A stretch of DNA of 64,000 nt from an uncultured Phycisphaerales bacterium (GCA_903871935.1 CAIQIQ010000069.1:26966-90965), one strand, 5' to 3'; counted from the stretch's first letter, positions 1 through 9,662 are shown. Numbers and translations are program-made. Notes: a model not told the origin generated them from the letters alone.

Positions 1-219
1 TTCGGTAGTGGGGGACGGATGGGGTTTTTGCCATGTCACCTGAGACGGGGCGACCTCGCCTCCCAACATGACGGGTTGAACCGCACGCGGGCGAAGTGCC
101 CATGCGCCGGCCGCCAGGCATGCTCCGGCGGCCGCGGTAATCGCCACCAATTCAGTGCGGCTCATTCGCTTCGGCGGTCGAGCGTATTCAAGCTGGATTG
201 GTCGGTCCTGTTGATCCAT
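1..219 (-). CDS. small membrane protein, 3' end outside window
   Basis: An open frame starts at an ATG at 217-219 and stays open for 73 codons to the window edge, so the C-terminus is missing. The start is 9 bases beyond the stop of the radical SAM gene, with an AAGGA ribosome site overlapping that gene's end, so the two are almost certainly co-transcribed. A basic N-terminal stretch (about residues 14-19) precedes one hydrophobic, Ala-rich segment (about 24-42, LVAITAAAGACLAAGAWAL), then a Pro-rich polar part containing a Gly-Gly pair. This looks like an N-in single-pass membrane protein. No family was recognised. Its coupling to a radical SAM/SPASM enzyme makes it a possible substrate or partner, which is inference only. 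Confidence 0.6.
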   Translation of the reverse strand, partial: MDQQDRPIQLEYARPPKRMSRTELVAITAAAGACLAAGAWALRPRAVQPVMLGGEVAPSQVTWQKPHPSPTTE

Positions 220-228
220 ACCAGATCC

Positions 229-1338
229 TTAGATGCGCATCTTGGCTGCAGGTTCCACGAGCTTGACCTTCGCCACCATATCGCCGGGACAGACCTTGGC
301 AAGAACCCGTGCGGTTTCGGCTAGACACGCCTGGTTCCAGGTACACAAGAGGCTATCGGGCCGGCGGATATCGCCGGTTCGGGCATAATTGCTGCACCGG
401 CAGAAGGTGTTGCACATGCCTTCCATGGCGCAATGGGTACAGACCTCGTGTTCGCGGGTAAGGGTTGAACGGAGATGAAGGAAATCACTTCCCTCGGCCG
501 CGTGGCCGGGGATGCACATGGGATTGTCCGGCCGGTCTTCGCCGATCAGGCGTTCGCAGGGATAGAGGCGGCCGGATGGGGCCACCGCCATCGCGCCATC
601 GCCGAAGCCGCAGCGGGTGATCGGCGGGATAGGCAACCGGGCGATGTGCGCGGTCTTCTCATCGAACCAGCCGATGCTGTGGTTGGGCAGTCCCTCACCC
701 CAGAAGTCAGCCAGAGCTGCGATCGCTGACTCCAGCCGTCGTTCGTCCGACTCAGACCAGTTGGTCCAGAGATCGAGCCCTGGTTCGATGTGCCGCACAC
801 CCATTCTTCGGAGCATCCGGGCCGAATCCACCAGGCGATGCAGGGTGTCAGGGCGCACGACCATCACCACCCGAAAATCCGCCTTGTCGGCGATCAGTCG
901 CCTGATTGTGCCGTGGACGGTGTTGCTGGATGGCCGGCCGTCGGCGAACCGGCGGTGGGCATCATGTACTTCTGCAATTCCATCGCAGCTCACTGCCAGT
1001 CGCAGTCCTGGCCAGCTGAGGACAATCCGCGCGGTTGGGTCGGTCACCGTGCCATTTGTCGTCAGGCACGGCTCAAGGCGTTGATCGCGTCGCTGGCACT
1101 GGTGTTGGGCATATTCCAGCAGATCAAGGACCATGTCAGCCTCAAGAAGCGGTTCGCCACCAAAGAAGCCCAGTTCCAGGGTGCCGCCGTCGGATACTGA
1201 GCGCACCGCACGGTCGATCGCATGGCAAGCCATGCCCTCCGGCATGACGGTGTCACGCTTCTGCCCCATGTAGCAGTAGTCACAACGCATGGTGCAGTTG
1301 TGCGTGAGCATCAGGATCAGGCTGTAGCGCTCGTACAT
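229..1338 (-). CDS. radical SAM/SPASM domain protein
   Basis: A 369-residue iron-sulfur enzyme. The N-terminus carries the CxxxCxxC radical SAM motif (CTMRCDYCY, about residues 15-23) followed by the SAM-contacting GGEP motif (FFGGEPLL). The C-terminal third is a Cys-rich SPASM-type region (CGFGDG, LYPCERL, CTHCAMEGMCNTFCRC, LLCTWNQAC) that would bind auxiliary 4Fe-4S clusters. The family modifies peptides or proteins (sulfatase maturation, thioether or C-C crosslinks); the substrate here is not known. The start at MYERYSL places the motif at the usual distance from the N-terminus; an in-frame ATG 16 codons upstream (1386) is possible and neither has a strong ribosome site. The gene is followed after 9 bases by a small membrane protein. 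Divergent from the isomerase gene at 1511. Confidence 0.85.
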   Translation of the reverse strand: MYERYSLILMLTHNCTMRCDYCYMGQKRDTVMPEGMACHAIDRAVRSVSDGGTLELGFFGGEPLLEADMVLDLLEYAQHQCQRRDQRLEPCLTTNGTVTDPTARIVLSWPGLRLAVSCDGIAEVHDAHRRFADGRPSSNTVHGTIRRLIADKADFRVVMVVRPDTLHRLVDSARMLRRMGVRHIEPGLDLWTNWSESDERRLESAIAALADFWGEGLPNHSIGWFDEKTAHIARLPIPPITRCGFGDGAMAVAPSGRLYPCERLIGEDRPDNPMCIPGHAAEGSDFLHLRSTLTREHEVCTHCAMEGMCNTFCRCSNYARTGDIRRPDSLLCTWNQACLAETARVLAKVCPGDMVAKVKLVEPAAKMRI

Positions 1339-1478
1339 GGAGCCACGTGACGTCAAGTGACAGATCAGCCACGGATCAGAACACATATCCTATATCAGTC
1401 GCCGGTATTGGGAATTGGTTCCCTATCACGATTCTGGACAAACTCAGCGCCGCGAGAGGCGTACCGATGTGTCTGGTG

Positions 1479-1484
1479 TACAAT
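1479..1484 (+). promoter_or_regulatory. -10-like element of the isomerase gene
   Basis: TACAAT followed by GC, 26 bases before the start at 1511, in the divergent region between the radical SAM gene and the isomerase. The GTGTACAATGC context resembles the GTGTATAATGCG found before two other genes in this window (near 7135 and 24975). No convincing -35 hexamer was seen. Confidence 0.35.
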
Positions 1485-1510
1485 GCTTCGCGCTAATCGG
1501 AAGGAGAATC

Positions 1511-2353
1511 ATGCGGCTTGGTGCACCTGTCTTTGGCGTTGATAAGAAAGATCCAGAAGCCTGGGCGTTGGCGCATCGCAAGCTCGGGTATGGGGCGGCA
1601 TACTGCCCGGTGAATGCCGACGCGGATGAGTCCACCTGTCGGGCGTATGCGGATGCGGCCAGACGGCAGAACGTGGTTATTGCCGAAGTCGGCGCCTGGT
1701 CCAACCCGATTAGCCCCGATACCGAACAGGCTCGCAAGGCAGTCGAGTACTGCATCGGTCAGTTGCAGTTAGCCGAGCGCATTGGGGCGCACTGCTGCGT
1801 GAACATCGCCGGTTCGCGCAACCCGGAGCATTGGGATGGCCCGCATCCGGAGAACCTATTGCCGGCAACGTTCGATTTGATCGTGCAGACGGTCCGGCAG
1901 ATCATTGATGCGGTGAAGCCCAAGCGCACGAGCTATTCGCTGGAAACAATGCCCTGGATTTTCCCGCACTCGGCCGACAGCTACCTGCAGCTCATCAAGG
2001 CCATCGACCGCAAGGCCTGTATGGTGCATCTTGATCCGGTCAACATCGTGAATTGCCCCGAGCGGATGTACGATACGACCAGCCTGCTGCGGGAGTGCTT
2101 TGAGAAACTCGGCCCCTGGATGCTCAGTTGTCATGCCAAGGACATCCGCTACACCAATTCGCTGACGCTTCACCTGGAGGAAACGCTTCCTGGCACCGGC
2201 GTTCTGGATTATCGCACGTTTCTTACCTTGGCGGAGAAGTGCAATCCCGAAATGCCGATCATGCTGGAGCACTTGAGCAAGCCCGAAGAGTTCGCGGCAG
2301 CAGCGAAGCATGTGCGTCAGGTGGCAGATGAACTGAAGATTCGGTGCATCTAG
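1511..2353 (+). CDS. sugar phosphate isomerase/epimerase (TIM barrel)
   Basis: A 280-residue protein of the xylose isomerase-like/AP endonuclease 2 TIM-barrel family. Family-type metal-ligand positions are visible: an acidic residue in SLETMPW, HLDPVN, SCHAKD and the C-terminal MLEHL. These enzymes isomerise or epimerise free or phosphorylated sugars and inositols in the cytoplasm; the specific substrate cannot be read. The start is set by a perfect AAGGAG at 1501-1506, four bases before the ATG; the frame is open further upstream but without a comparable ribosome site. It stands alone, convergent with obg (3 bases between stops). A second member of the same superfamily lies at 24093-24965. 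Confidence 0.85.
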   Translation: MRLGAPVFGVDKKDPEAWALAHRKLGYGAAYCPVNADADESTCRAYADAARRQNVVIAEVGAWSNPISPDTEQARKAVEYCIGQLQLAERIGAHCCVNIAGSRNPEHWDGPHPENLLPATFDLIVQTVRQIIDAVKPKRTSYSLETMPWIFPHSADSYLQLIKAIDRKACMVHLDPVNIVNCPERMYDTTSLLRECFEKLGPWMLSCHAKDIRYTNSLTLHLEETLPGTGVLDYRTFLTLAEKCNPEMPIMLEHLSKPEEFAAAAKHVRQVADELKIRCI

Positions 2354-2355
2354 AA

Positions 2356-3354
2356 TCACACCGGTGCCGGATGCAGACGCGACCAGATCTGCTCGAGCAG
2401 AACGTTCAGGCCCTGGTGCGACACGCCCGAGATCGGCAGGATGTGCCGGCCGGGAAGTTTTTTGCGCAACTTCTTCAACGCCGCGTCATCGCTCGCCAGG
2501 TCCAGCTTATTGGCGGCGATGATCTCATCTTTCTGGCCAAGCAGGGGGCTGAAGGCCTCCAGCTCCTTGCGGATCTTGCGGTAGTTCTCGGCCGGGTCTG
2601 AGCCATCGGTCGGGAACAGGTCCAACAAATGGACGATGGCCTTGGTGCGCTCGATATGTTTGAGGAAATCGACTCCGAGGCCAGCGCCATTGTGCGCACC
2701 CTCGATCAATCCGGGGATATCGGCAATGACCATCCGCCGCTCATTGTCCAGTTCGGCGATGCCCAGTTGCGGATCGAGCGTGGTGAAGGGGTAATCGGCA
2801 ACCTTCGGCCTGGCCGCCGAGATCGCGCGCAGGAGCGTGCTCTTTCCGGCATTGGGCATCCCTACCAGCCCGATATCGGCAATCAGTTTCAGTTCCAGCC
2901 TCAGCTTGCGTTCCTGGCCGAGGGTGCCAGGCTCGGCAAAGCGCGGAGCCTGATTGGTCGGGCCCTTAAAGTAGGTGTTGCCGCGTCCGCCCTTGCCGCC
3001 TTTGACGACGGTGATCTGCTTCTTGTCTTCGTCCATGTCGGCAAGCAGGATCCCATGCTCCAGGTCGTAGATCAGAGTTCCGCAGGGCACGGGTATAATC
3101 AGGTCGCCGCCATCTTCGCCGGCCATCTTCTTGCCAAGCCCCATCGTCCCCGAGCGCGCTTTCCAGTGATGCTTGCCGGCGAAATCCAGGAGCGTGTCCT
3201 TCGACTGGTCGGCCAGGAAAATCACTGATCCGCCATCGCCACCATCGCCGCCATCGGGACCACCCTTGGGCACGAATTTCTCGCGGCGGAAGGATACGCA
3301 TCCCTTACCACCATCGCCGGCTTTTACGAGGATTTCCGCTTCATCGACAAACAT
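2356..3354 (-). CDS. obg: GTPase Obg, ribosome assembly
   Basis: A 332-residue Obg/CgtA GTPase for 50S subunit maturation. The N-terminal Obg fold shows the glycine-rich repeats (KAGDGGKG, GGPDGGDGGDGG), followed by the G domain: Walker A GMPNAGKST (about 166-174), switch/G3 DIPGLIEGA, and NKLD. The protein ends soon after the G domain, so it lacks the extra C-terminal domain of many Gram-positive Obg proteins. It lies downstream of rpmA, the usual rplU-rpmA-obg arrangement, but rplU is absent here and a hairpin at 3405-3440 separates the two genes. Confidence 0.97.
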   Translation of the reverse strand: MFVDEAEILVKAGDGGKGCVSFRREKFVPKGGPDGGDGGDGGSVIFLADQSKDTLLDFAGKHHWKARSGTMGLGKKMAGEDGGDLIIPVPCGTLIYDLEHGILLADMDEDKKQITVVKGGKGGRGNTYFKGPTNQAPRFAEPGTLGQERKLRLELKLIADIGLVGMPNAGKSTLLRAISAARPKVADYPFTTLDPQLGIAELDNERRMVIADIPGLIEGAHNGAGLGVDFLKHIERTKAIVHLLDLFPTDGSDPAENYRKIRKELEAFSPLLGQKDEIIAANKLDLASDDAALKKLRKKLPGRHILPISGVSHQGLNVLLEQIWSRLHPAPV

Positions 3355-3404
3355 GCGTATTTCGCTTCCGTAGTTGGTTATGCGCGACTGGTAATCTACC
3401 AGCG

Positions 3405-3440
3405 CAAAACAGCACGCAAGGGATAGCCCTGCGTGCTGTA
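3405..3440 (-). terminator. intrinsic terminator after rpmA
   Basis: A perfect 10-bp stem (3409-3418 with 3430-3439, ACAGCACGCA) with an 11-base interior, followed on the minus strand by TTTT (3406-3409). It lies between rpmA and obg, so part or all of the rpmA transcript should end before obg, and obg may have its own promoter. Confidence 0.7.
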
Positions 3441-3471
3441 GATCATATCAGGTTCGGCCAGTGTTGGCCGC

Positions 3472-3711
3472 TTATGCAGTCCGGACGTGGATCTTGCGGC
3501 CCTGGAACTCTACCTTGCCATCTTTGAGGGCAAAGAGCGTCCAATCGCTGCCAAGTCCAACGTTGAAGCCGGGCGAAAACTGGCTGCCGCGCTGCCGGAT
3601 CAGGATCGTCCCGGCCGTCACCGCTTCGCCACCAAAGCGCTTCACGCCGCGGTATTGCGGGTTGGAATCGCGTCCGTTCCTGGAACTACCGCCACCTTTT
3701 TTATGTGCCAT
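3472..3711 (-). CDS. rpmA: 50S ribosomal protein L27
   Basis: A 79-residue protein with the canonical L27 N-terminus [16 protein letters not shown] and the conserved core ([32 protein letters not shown]). It sits at the peptidyl-transferase centre of the large subunit. The N-terminus starts directly at MAHKK, with no Firmicutes-type cleavable extension. An AGGTG ribosome site lies just upstream of the ATG. The usual partner rplU (L21) is not upstream. Confidence 0.97.
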   Translation of the reverse strand: MAHKKGGGSSRNGRDSNPQYRGVKRFGGEAVTAGTILIRQRGSQFSPGFNVGLGSDWTLFALKDGKVEFQGRKIHVRTA

Positions 3712-3887
3712 ATTGCACCTAACCTCTTTTGCTTGCGAATCTTACCTTCCTGTTCGGAGCGCAGTATTCTACCGCCCGTCCGGTCGGGAAGGGGTTGGAA
3801 GATACTCTAGAGCCTTACGGTATGCAACAGGTTGGAAACAAGGCCCTCCCGCCGCCTTTCCAACGTCGAGAGGGGACGGAAAAGGAA

Positions 3888-4031
3888 TCAGGTGTGCCGT
3901 GGCCACCGACGCCCAATCGCGGTGACCAACACGCAGAGCAATGCCAATATCCCGAAACACTGGGCATACAACACTATGTCAGCCAGCACGGCATGCCAGA
4001 AACTCGCTGCGAAGATCATGTTGGCACTCAT
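3888..4031 (-). CDS. 47-residue predicted membrane peptide
   Basis: A short frame starts MSANMIFAASFWHAV with a perfect AAGGAG seven bases before the ATG, the strongest argument that it is translated. The product has an amphipathic N-terminal part, a long hydrophobic stretch (about residues 16-39, VLADIVLYAQCFGILALLCV) and a basic tail (GRRWPRHT), as in single-pass small membrane proteins. The frame is open upstream for 48 more codons but that part is not protein-like. No homologue is recalled. It lies alone between rpmA and the sigma-54 activator, divergent from the latter. Confidence 0.5.
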   Translation of the reverse strand: MSANMIFAASFWHAVLADIVLYAQCFGILALLCVLVTAIGRRWPRHT

Positions 4032-4196
4032 GGGTTTCTCCTTCTTCCCGACTGATCGCATAGGACATGCCCAAATCGAGGTCACCCGTAAGTATTGTGT
4101 TGCCAATGGATAATGAGTTCGTCGACCAAGTGCGCCACATGCATGACGTGCATCAGTCGTACATCTGAGGTACACTCAATGCACACAGGAGTCCAC

Positions 4197-5726
4197 ATGC
4201 CTCTTTTCACCGATGCCGATCGAGTCTTCGTCGAAGCTATCGCTCAGGTCGACTACTGCAATCCGTTTACGCCCGCTCGGATCGAGTTGGAGCGGCAGTC
4301 GCTGGGAGCGGACTTCCTTGAAGTCGACTCCGCCTGGAACATGCGTGCTGACAGTGAGGGCCATTCCACTAACTCCGACCGGATGCAGGCCCGTGCCCGG
4401 CAGGTGGCCGACGCCGCGCGGCAGCGCATCGCCGCCGGAGAACTGGCCAGTGCAAAGGAGCTATCGCTCTACGAGGATGTCGTCGTCTTCATCCTCTATC
4501 ACCGCTACTACGACCTTTTCCATCAGTTCATTGCCGACTCGTATGCCAACCTTGCCGCCAATCCCAAGACTGGTTTCTATCAGCGATTCCTGGCCGATGC
4601 CTCGCACTACATCCGTGTCCCGGGTGTGAAGCTTCCCGGCGGCGAGCCACCGGAAGTGATCTTCGCTCTGCTGTTTCAGATCCGCCGGGCATTCTTCCAT
4701 ATCTTCAATCAGATCGTCGGCTCTTCACGTGCCATCTCGCGGCTTCGTGCCGCCGTCTGGCAGTCTATCTTCACGCACAATGTGCGGCGATATCGCCGGT
4801 CCATCTACGCGAGCATGGGCGATATCACCACGCTGGTAACCGGCCCATCGGGCACGGGCAAGGAACTCGTTGCCCGCGCCATCAGCCTGGCACGGTTCAT
4901 TCCTTTTGACCCGCGTACGGAGACATTCGAGGAAGGCTTCGCCTCATCGTTCCACCCGCTGAATCTATCGGCACTCTCACCGACGCTGATCGAGTCGGAG
5001 TTGTTTGGACATTGTCGTGGCAGCTTTACGGGCGCGATCGGCGACCGAGTTGGGTGGCTTGAGTCCTGCGGACGGTATGGCACGGTCTTTCTTGATGAGA
5101 TTGGCGAACTTGATGGCCAGATCCAGGTGAAGCTCCTGCGCGTCCTGCAATCGCGGAGCTTCCAGCGGCTGGGCGAGCAGAAGGGCAGAACCTTCCGCGG
5201 CAAGGTGATTGCCGCGACCAACCGCGACCTGGCCGCCGAGATTGAGGCCGGCCGGTTTCGCGAGGACCTGTTCTACCGCCTCTGCTCCGACATGATCACC
5301 ACGCCATCGTTGCACGAGCAACTTGCGGAGGATCCGGATGAACTGCTGCACCTGATCCGTTTCATCGCCCGCCAGCTTGTCCCCGGCGAAGCCGACGTCC
5401 TGGCGAAAGAAGTGCTGGTATGGATCCACTCGCATCTGGGTGAAACCTATGCCTGGCCCGGCAACTTCCGCGAATTGGAGCAGTGCTTGCGCAATGTGCT
5501 GGTCCGCGGCGAATACCGCCCGGCCATACGCTCGGCTCGCGGCGTTCGCGAAGAACTGGCGCAGGACTTCATCCAGGGCACGATTTCCGCGGATGAACTG
5601 CTCAAGCGTTACTGCACACTCGTCTATGCGCAGACGCAAAGCTATGTCGCCACTGCCGATCGGCTGGGGATCGACCGCCGCACGGCGAAGGCGAAGGTGG
5701 ATGAGGAGCTGCTCAAGCGATTGTGA
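4197..5726 (+). CDS. sigma-54-dependent transcriptional activator, novel N-terminal domain
   Basis: A 509-residue bacterial enhancer-binding protein. The AAA+ domain is complete: Walker A GPSGTGKE (216-223), a GSFTGA loop (275-280; the usual motif is GAFTGA, and the Phe and Thr that contact sigma-54 are kept), Walker B FLDEIGEL (298-305), sensor I ATNRDL and the WPGNFREL motif. The C-terminus ends in a short Fis-like helix-turn-helix (YVATADRLGIDRRTAKAKV). The first ~190 residues show no receiver, GAF, PAS or CARF signature that I can recognise; they are mainly helical with many aromatic residues (YHRYYDLFHQF). The start is set by AGGAG at 4187-4191. It is monocistronic and convergent with the zinc-ribbon gene (6 bases between stops). 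It should activate sigma-54 promoters; the signal and targets are unknown. Confidence 0.9.
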   Translation: MPLFTDADRVFVEAIAQVDYCNPFTPARIELERQSLGADFLEVDSAWNMRADSEGHSTNSDRMQARARQVADAARQRIAAGELASAKELSLYEDVVVFILYHRYYDLFHQFIADSYANLAANPKTGFYQRFLADASHYIRVPGVKLPGGEPPEVIFALLFQIRRAFFHIFNQIVGSSRAISRLRAAVWQSIFTHNVRRYRRSIYASMGDITTLVTGPSGTGKELVARAISLARFIPFDPRTETFEEGFASSFHPLNLSALSPTLIESELFGHCRGSFTGAIGDRVGWLESCGRYGTVFLDEIGELDGQIQVKLLRVLQSRSFQRLGEQKGRTFRGKVIAATNRDLAAEIEAGRFREDLFYRLCSDMITTPSLHEQLAEDPDELLHLIRFIARQLVPGEADVLAKEVLVWIHSHLGETYAWPGNFRELEQCLRNVLVRGEYRPAIRSARGVREELAQDFIQGTISADELLKRYCTLVYAQTQSYVATADRLGIDRRTAKAKVDEELLKRL

Positions 5727-5732
5727 GCGTTG

Positions 5733-6452
5733 TCAGTCGTACTGCGGCACGGCAGAAGAGAACGCAGCGAGCGACGCGGCCGCTACGGCCATGGCACCGA
5801 TCCAGAGCAAGCGCACCGGCATGCCATCGGCGGTACATACGCACGCCGCGGTCCACATGAATCCGGTAACGATAGCCATCACAGAGCACACCCAGCCGGA
5901 CGTTCGCAACTTCATCCGGAATGCGATTGCTCCACAGTAGGCCAGCGCTGCCGTTTGGAGAGCTGCCATTCCAGTCAAGACAAACTCGGTGACATCGCAG
6001 CCGAACGTTATCACTAGGCCGACGGTCTCCGCGACCAGCGCGAAGATCATCGCGCCTCGGCAGATCTTGCCCAGTCCGAGTGGCTGTCCCACCGGCTCGG
6101 CCGCCGACAAACGGATCGTTCCGCTGTATAGAAGGAAGATGGCTGCTCCAGCACACGGCAGGCCAATGACGGTTGCCATATCTCTGCCGTTCGTAAACGT
6201 GCCCAATATGGGAATAGCGCCGCCAACGGCTGATGCGATACACAACCGCAATGCCCCCGACCGGATTCGCGTAAGCCACTTCCGATACTGCTCTTGAATC
6301 TGGGGTGTGTACAGTAGCAGCGACGTCGCGATAGGATGCCCGCACTCCGGGCACAATCCGTCCTCGGTCAGGCCTCGCAGGTTGTACTGGCACTGCAGGC
6401 AGCGAATGTCAGAGGCGATGGTTGTTGCGGTTTCCGCGGGTCCATCTGGCAT
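5733..6452 (-). CDS. zinc-ribbon multi-pass membrane protein
   Basis: A 239-residue protein with an N-terminal zinc ribbon (CLQCQYNLRGL...CPECG, about residues 18-37) followed by about six hydrophobic segments. This ribbon followed by membrane helices is a very common architecture in planctomycetes; its function is unknown. The ribbon should be cytoplasmic and may bind Zn. It is the third minus-strand gene after the vapBC-type pair (38 bases downstream of the toxin stop), so read-through from that operon is possible. No clear ribosome site. Confidence 0.7.
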   Translation of the reverse strand: MPDGPAETATTIASDIRCLQCQYNLRGLTEDGLCPECGHPIATSLLLYTPQIQEQYRKWLTRIRSGALRLCIASAVGGAIPILGTFTNGRDMATVIGLPCAGAAIFLLYSGTIRLSAAEPVGQPLGLGKICRGAMIFALVAETVGLVITFGCDVTEFVLTGMAALQTAALAYCGAIAFRMKLRTSGWVCSVMAIVTGFMWTAACVCTADGMPVRLLWIGAMAVAAASLAAFSSAVPQYD

Positions 6453-6490
6453 GGCGGCATCTTACCAAGGAAGTCCATGCCCTTGGGGCA

Positions 6491-6892
6491 TTACTTGCGC
6501 AATAGTGCCTTGAACCCCGCCTGCTCGAAGTGACGGTCGGAGGTCAGGGCTTCGGCCAATCCACATTTGCGCATCACTACAAACGAGATGCAGTCCGTCA
6601 GGCTCCAGTCCTTGTCCGGCCGGCTTCGATACAGGGCCAAACCCGCATCCATCATTGCCTCCGATGCGGGAATGACCTCGAACTCGGAAGCACCTCGTAC
6701 ATGTGATACCAACGCGGCCGCAGTTGCCCGGAGTTTGTGGTGCGAGAGACTATTCACCGTCTCCACGAGAACGTAGTTGGTCGTGACAAAGCCGCCCTTG
6801 GCCTCTTCCTGCCACCGAACGGCCGCCTCATGGAACTCATCTCGCTCGAGAACTAGCGCCAGAAAGAAGGCAGTATCGACGAAGTACTGCAT
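6491..6892 (-). CDS. PIN-domain toxin, VapC type
   Basis: A 133-residue PIN-domain ribonuclease. The acidic active-site quartet is visible: D6 (FVDTAF), E44 (LVETVN), D100 (SLTDCISF) and D119 (TSDRHFEQAGF). VapC toxins cut tRNA or rRNA when released from their antitoxin. The ATG overlaps the antitoxin stop by one base (TGATG), so translation is coupled. All catalytic residues are present, so the toxin is probably functional. Confidence 0.9.
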   Translation of the reverse strand: MQYFVDTAFFLALVLERDEFHEAAVRWQEEAKGGFVTTNYVLVETVNSLSHHKLRATAAALVSHVRGASEFEVIPASEAMMDAGLALYRSRPDKDWSLTDCISFVVMRKCGLAEALTSDRHFEQAGFKALLRK

Positions 6893-7113
6893 CAGGACTC
6901 TTTCTTGCCGTAGAGGTACTTGTCGTGATTGGCGGAATAGTCGCGAGGCAGTTCGGGCGCGTCGATCGCCATTCTAGCGATCGCGGCCAGTGCATTGCTG
7001 GATCCCGATGGCTCAATCACCACGCGCAGCTTCGCGTTGACGGGAATACCCTCAGGGATCGGATCATCCAGCACGACCACCTTACCGTCAAAATGTGCAT
7101 TCAGCACCGTCAT
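6892..7113 (-). CDS. antitoxin paired with the PIN toxin
   Basis: A 73-residue protein, MTVLNAHFDGKVVVLDDP, with a small beta-rich N-terminus resembling the short 'FDGKVV.L.EP..LP' antitoxins found with PIN toxins, and a charged C-terminus ending in YLYGKKES that would contact the toxin. The start is set by a GAGGTGA ribosome site; the frame is open 23 codons further upstream, but that stretch contains the promoter and the gap terminator. It precedes and overlaps the toxin gene. The complex probably represses its own promoter. Confidence 0.8.
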   Translation of the reverse strand: MTVLNAHFDGKVVVLDDPIPEGIPVNAKLRVVIEPSGSSNALAAIARMAIDAPELPRDYSANHDKYLYGKKES

Positions 7114-7131
7114 GCAGTCACCTCGTACCGC

Positions 7132-7137
7132 ATTATA
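7132..7137 (-). promoter_or_regulatory. -10 element of the vapBC-type operon
   Basis: A perfect TATAAT in the context GTGTATAATGCG, 18 bases before the antitoxin start, giving a leader of roughly a dozen bases with the ribosome site. No good -35 hexamer; the -35 region falls inside the gap terminator stem. Confidence 0.55.
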
Positions 7138-7141
7138 CACA

Positions 7142-7170
7142 AAGGGCGGCCGCTTGCGCGACCGCCCTTG
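7142..7170 (-). terminator. intrinsic terminator downstream of gap
   Basis: Arms AAGGGCGG and CCGCCCTT with an inner GC/GC pair, followed by TTT on the minus strand. It ends the gap transcript just before the -10 of the toxin-antitoxin operon. Confidence 0.6.
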
Positions 7171-7203
7171 GATTGATCTCAAATCACAGATGCAGAAGCC
7201 GAC

Positions 7204-8676
<1,473 letters not shown>

Positions 8677-9642
8677 ATGTCACAGACGATGCATGCGGCC
8701 GCCATCGATCAGTTCGGCGGCCCGGAGACGTTGACACCTCATACACTGCCGTTGCCCGAGATCGCTCCGGATGAGATTCTCATCCGCGTCGAATCGGCCG
8801 GGGTCGGGGTATGGGACTCGTTCGAACGTGAGGGCGGGTTTGTCAGATTGGGAATGGGGCAACGGCCGCGATTCCCGTATGTGCTTGGTTCGGACGGGGC
8901 CGGTACGGTCGTCGATGTCGGCCAGAACGTCAGAGGCTTTGGCAATGGTGACCGGGTCTACGCCTACGGCTTTATGAACCCTAAGGGCGGATTCTACGCG
9001 GAGTATGTCGCCGTGAAGGCAGAGAACGCATCGCTGATCCCTGGCGATCTGGCCGTCGATCAGGCCGGCGTGATGGCGGTTGACGCCATGACGGCCCTGC
9101 GCGGCCTGGACGATGTGCTGCACCTGGGAGAGGGCGAGTCGATCCTGATCCTCGGTGCCAGCGGCGGAATCGGGCATCTGGCGGTGCAACTGGCCAAGCG
9201 AATGGGAGCCCGCGTGCTGGCGGTGGCATCCGGAGATGACGGGGTGGAACTGTCGAGGCGCCTGGGAGCCGATGCAGCGATAGACGGTCACAAGGGCGAT
9301 GTTGTCGCGGCGGCACGGCAGTTTGCCCCTGCGGGTCTCGACGCAGCTCTGATCACGGCCGGTGGCAAAGCGGCCGACAAGGTGATCGATGCTCTGCGCG
9401 AAGGCGGCCGGGCCGCCTATCCCAATGGGGTCGATCCCACACCCAAGGCCCGTCCGAACGTACGTGCCGAAGGCTACGATGGCACGCCCAACCCAGAGGC
9501 GATCCGGAAACTCAATCGGCTGATTGAGCAGGGGCCATTTCAGGTACACATCGCTCGGACGTTCCCGCTGAGCAAAGCGGGGGAGGCGCACCGGGCGCTG
9601 CAGACGCATTTCCTAGGGAAGCTGGCGTTGCGGCCAAATTGA
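8677..9642 (+). CDS. MDR-family NADP(H) oxidoreductase (quinone oxidoreductase-like)
   Basis: A 321-residue zinc-independent medium-chain dehydrogenase/reductase. The N-terminal GroES-like fold (MHAAAIDQFGGPETL, LGSDGAGTVVDVG) is followed by a Rossmann domain with GASGGIGHLAVQLAKRMGA (about 159-177). No structural or catalytic zinc Cys cluster is present, consistent with the quinone oxidoreductase branch. Substrate unknown. The start is set by TTAGGAGA eight bases upstream; the frame is open 25 codons earlier without a ribosome site. Monocistronic, followed by a DnaA-box repeat. Confidence 0.85.
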   Translation: MSQTMHAAAIDQFGGPETLTPHTLPLPEIAPDEILIRVESAGVGVWDSFEREGGFVRLGMGQRPRFPYVLGSDGAGTVVDVGQNVRGFGNGDRVYAYGFMNPKGGFYAEYVAVKAENASLIPGDLAVDQAGVMAVDAMTALRGLDDVLHLGEGESILILGASGGIGHLAVQLAKRMGARVLAVASGDDGVELSRRLGADAAIDGHKGDVVAAARQFAPAGLDAALITAGGKAADKVIDALREGGRAAYPNGVDPTPKARPNVRAEGYDGTPNPEAIRKLNRLIEQGPFQVHIARTFPLSKAGEAHRALQTHFLGKLALRPN

Positions 9643-9662
9643 AAGGATAAAAAGGGGCCAGG

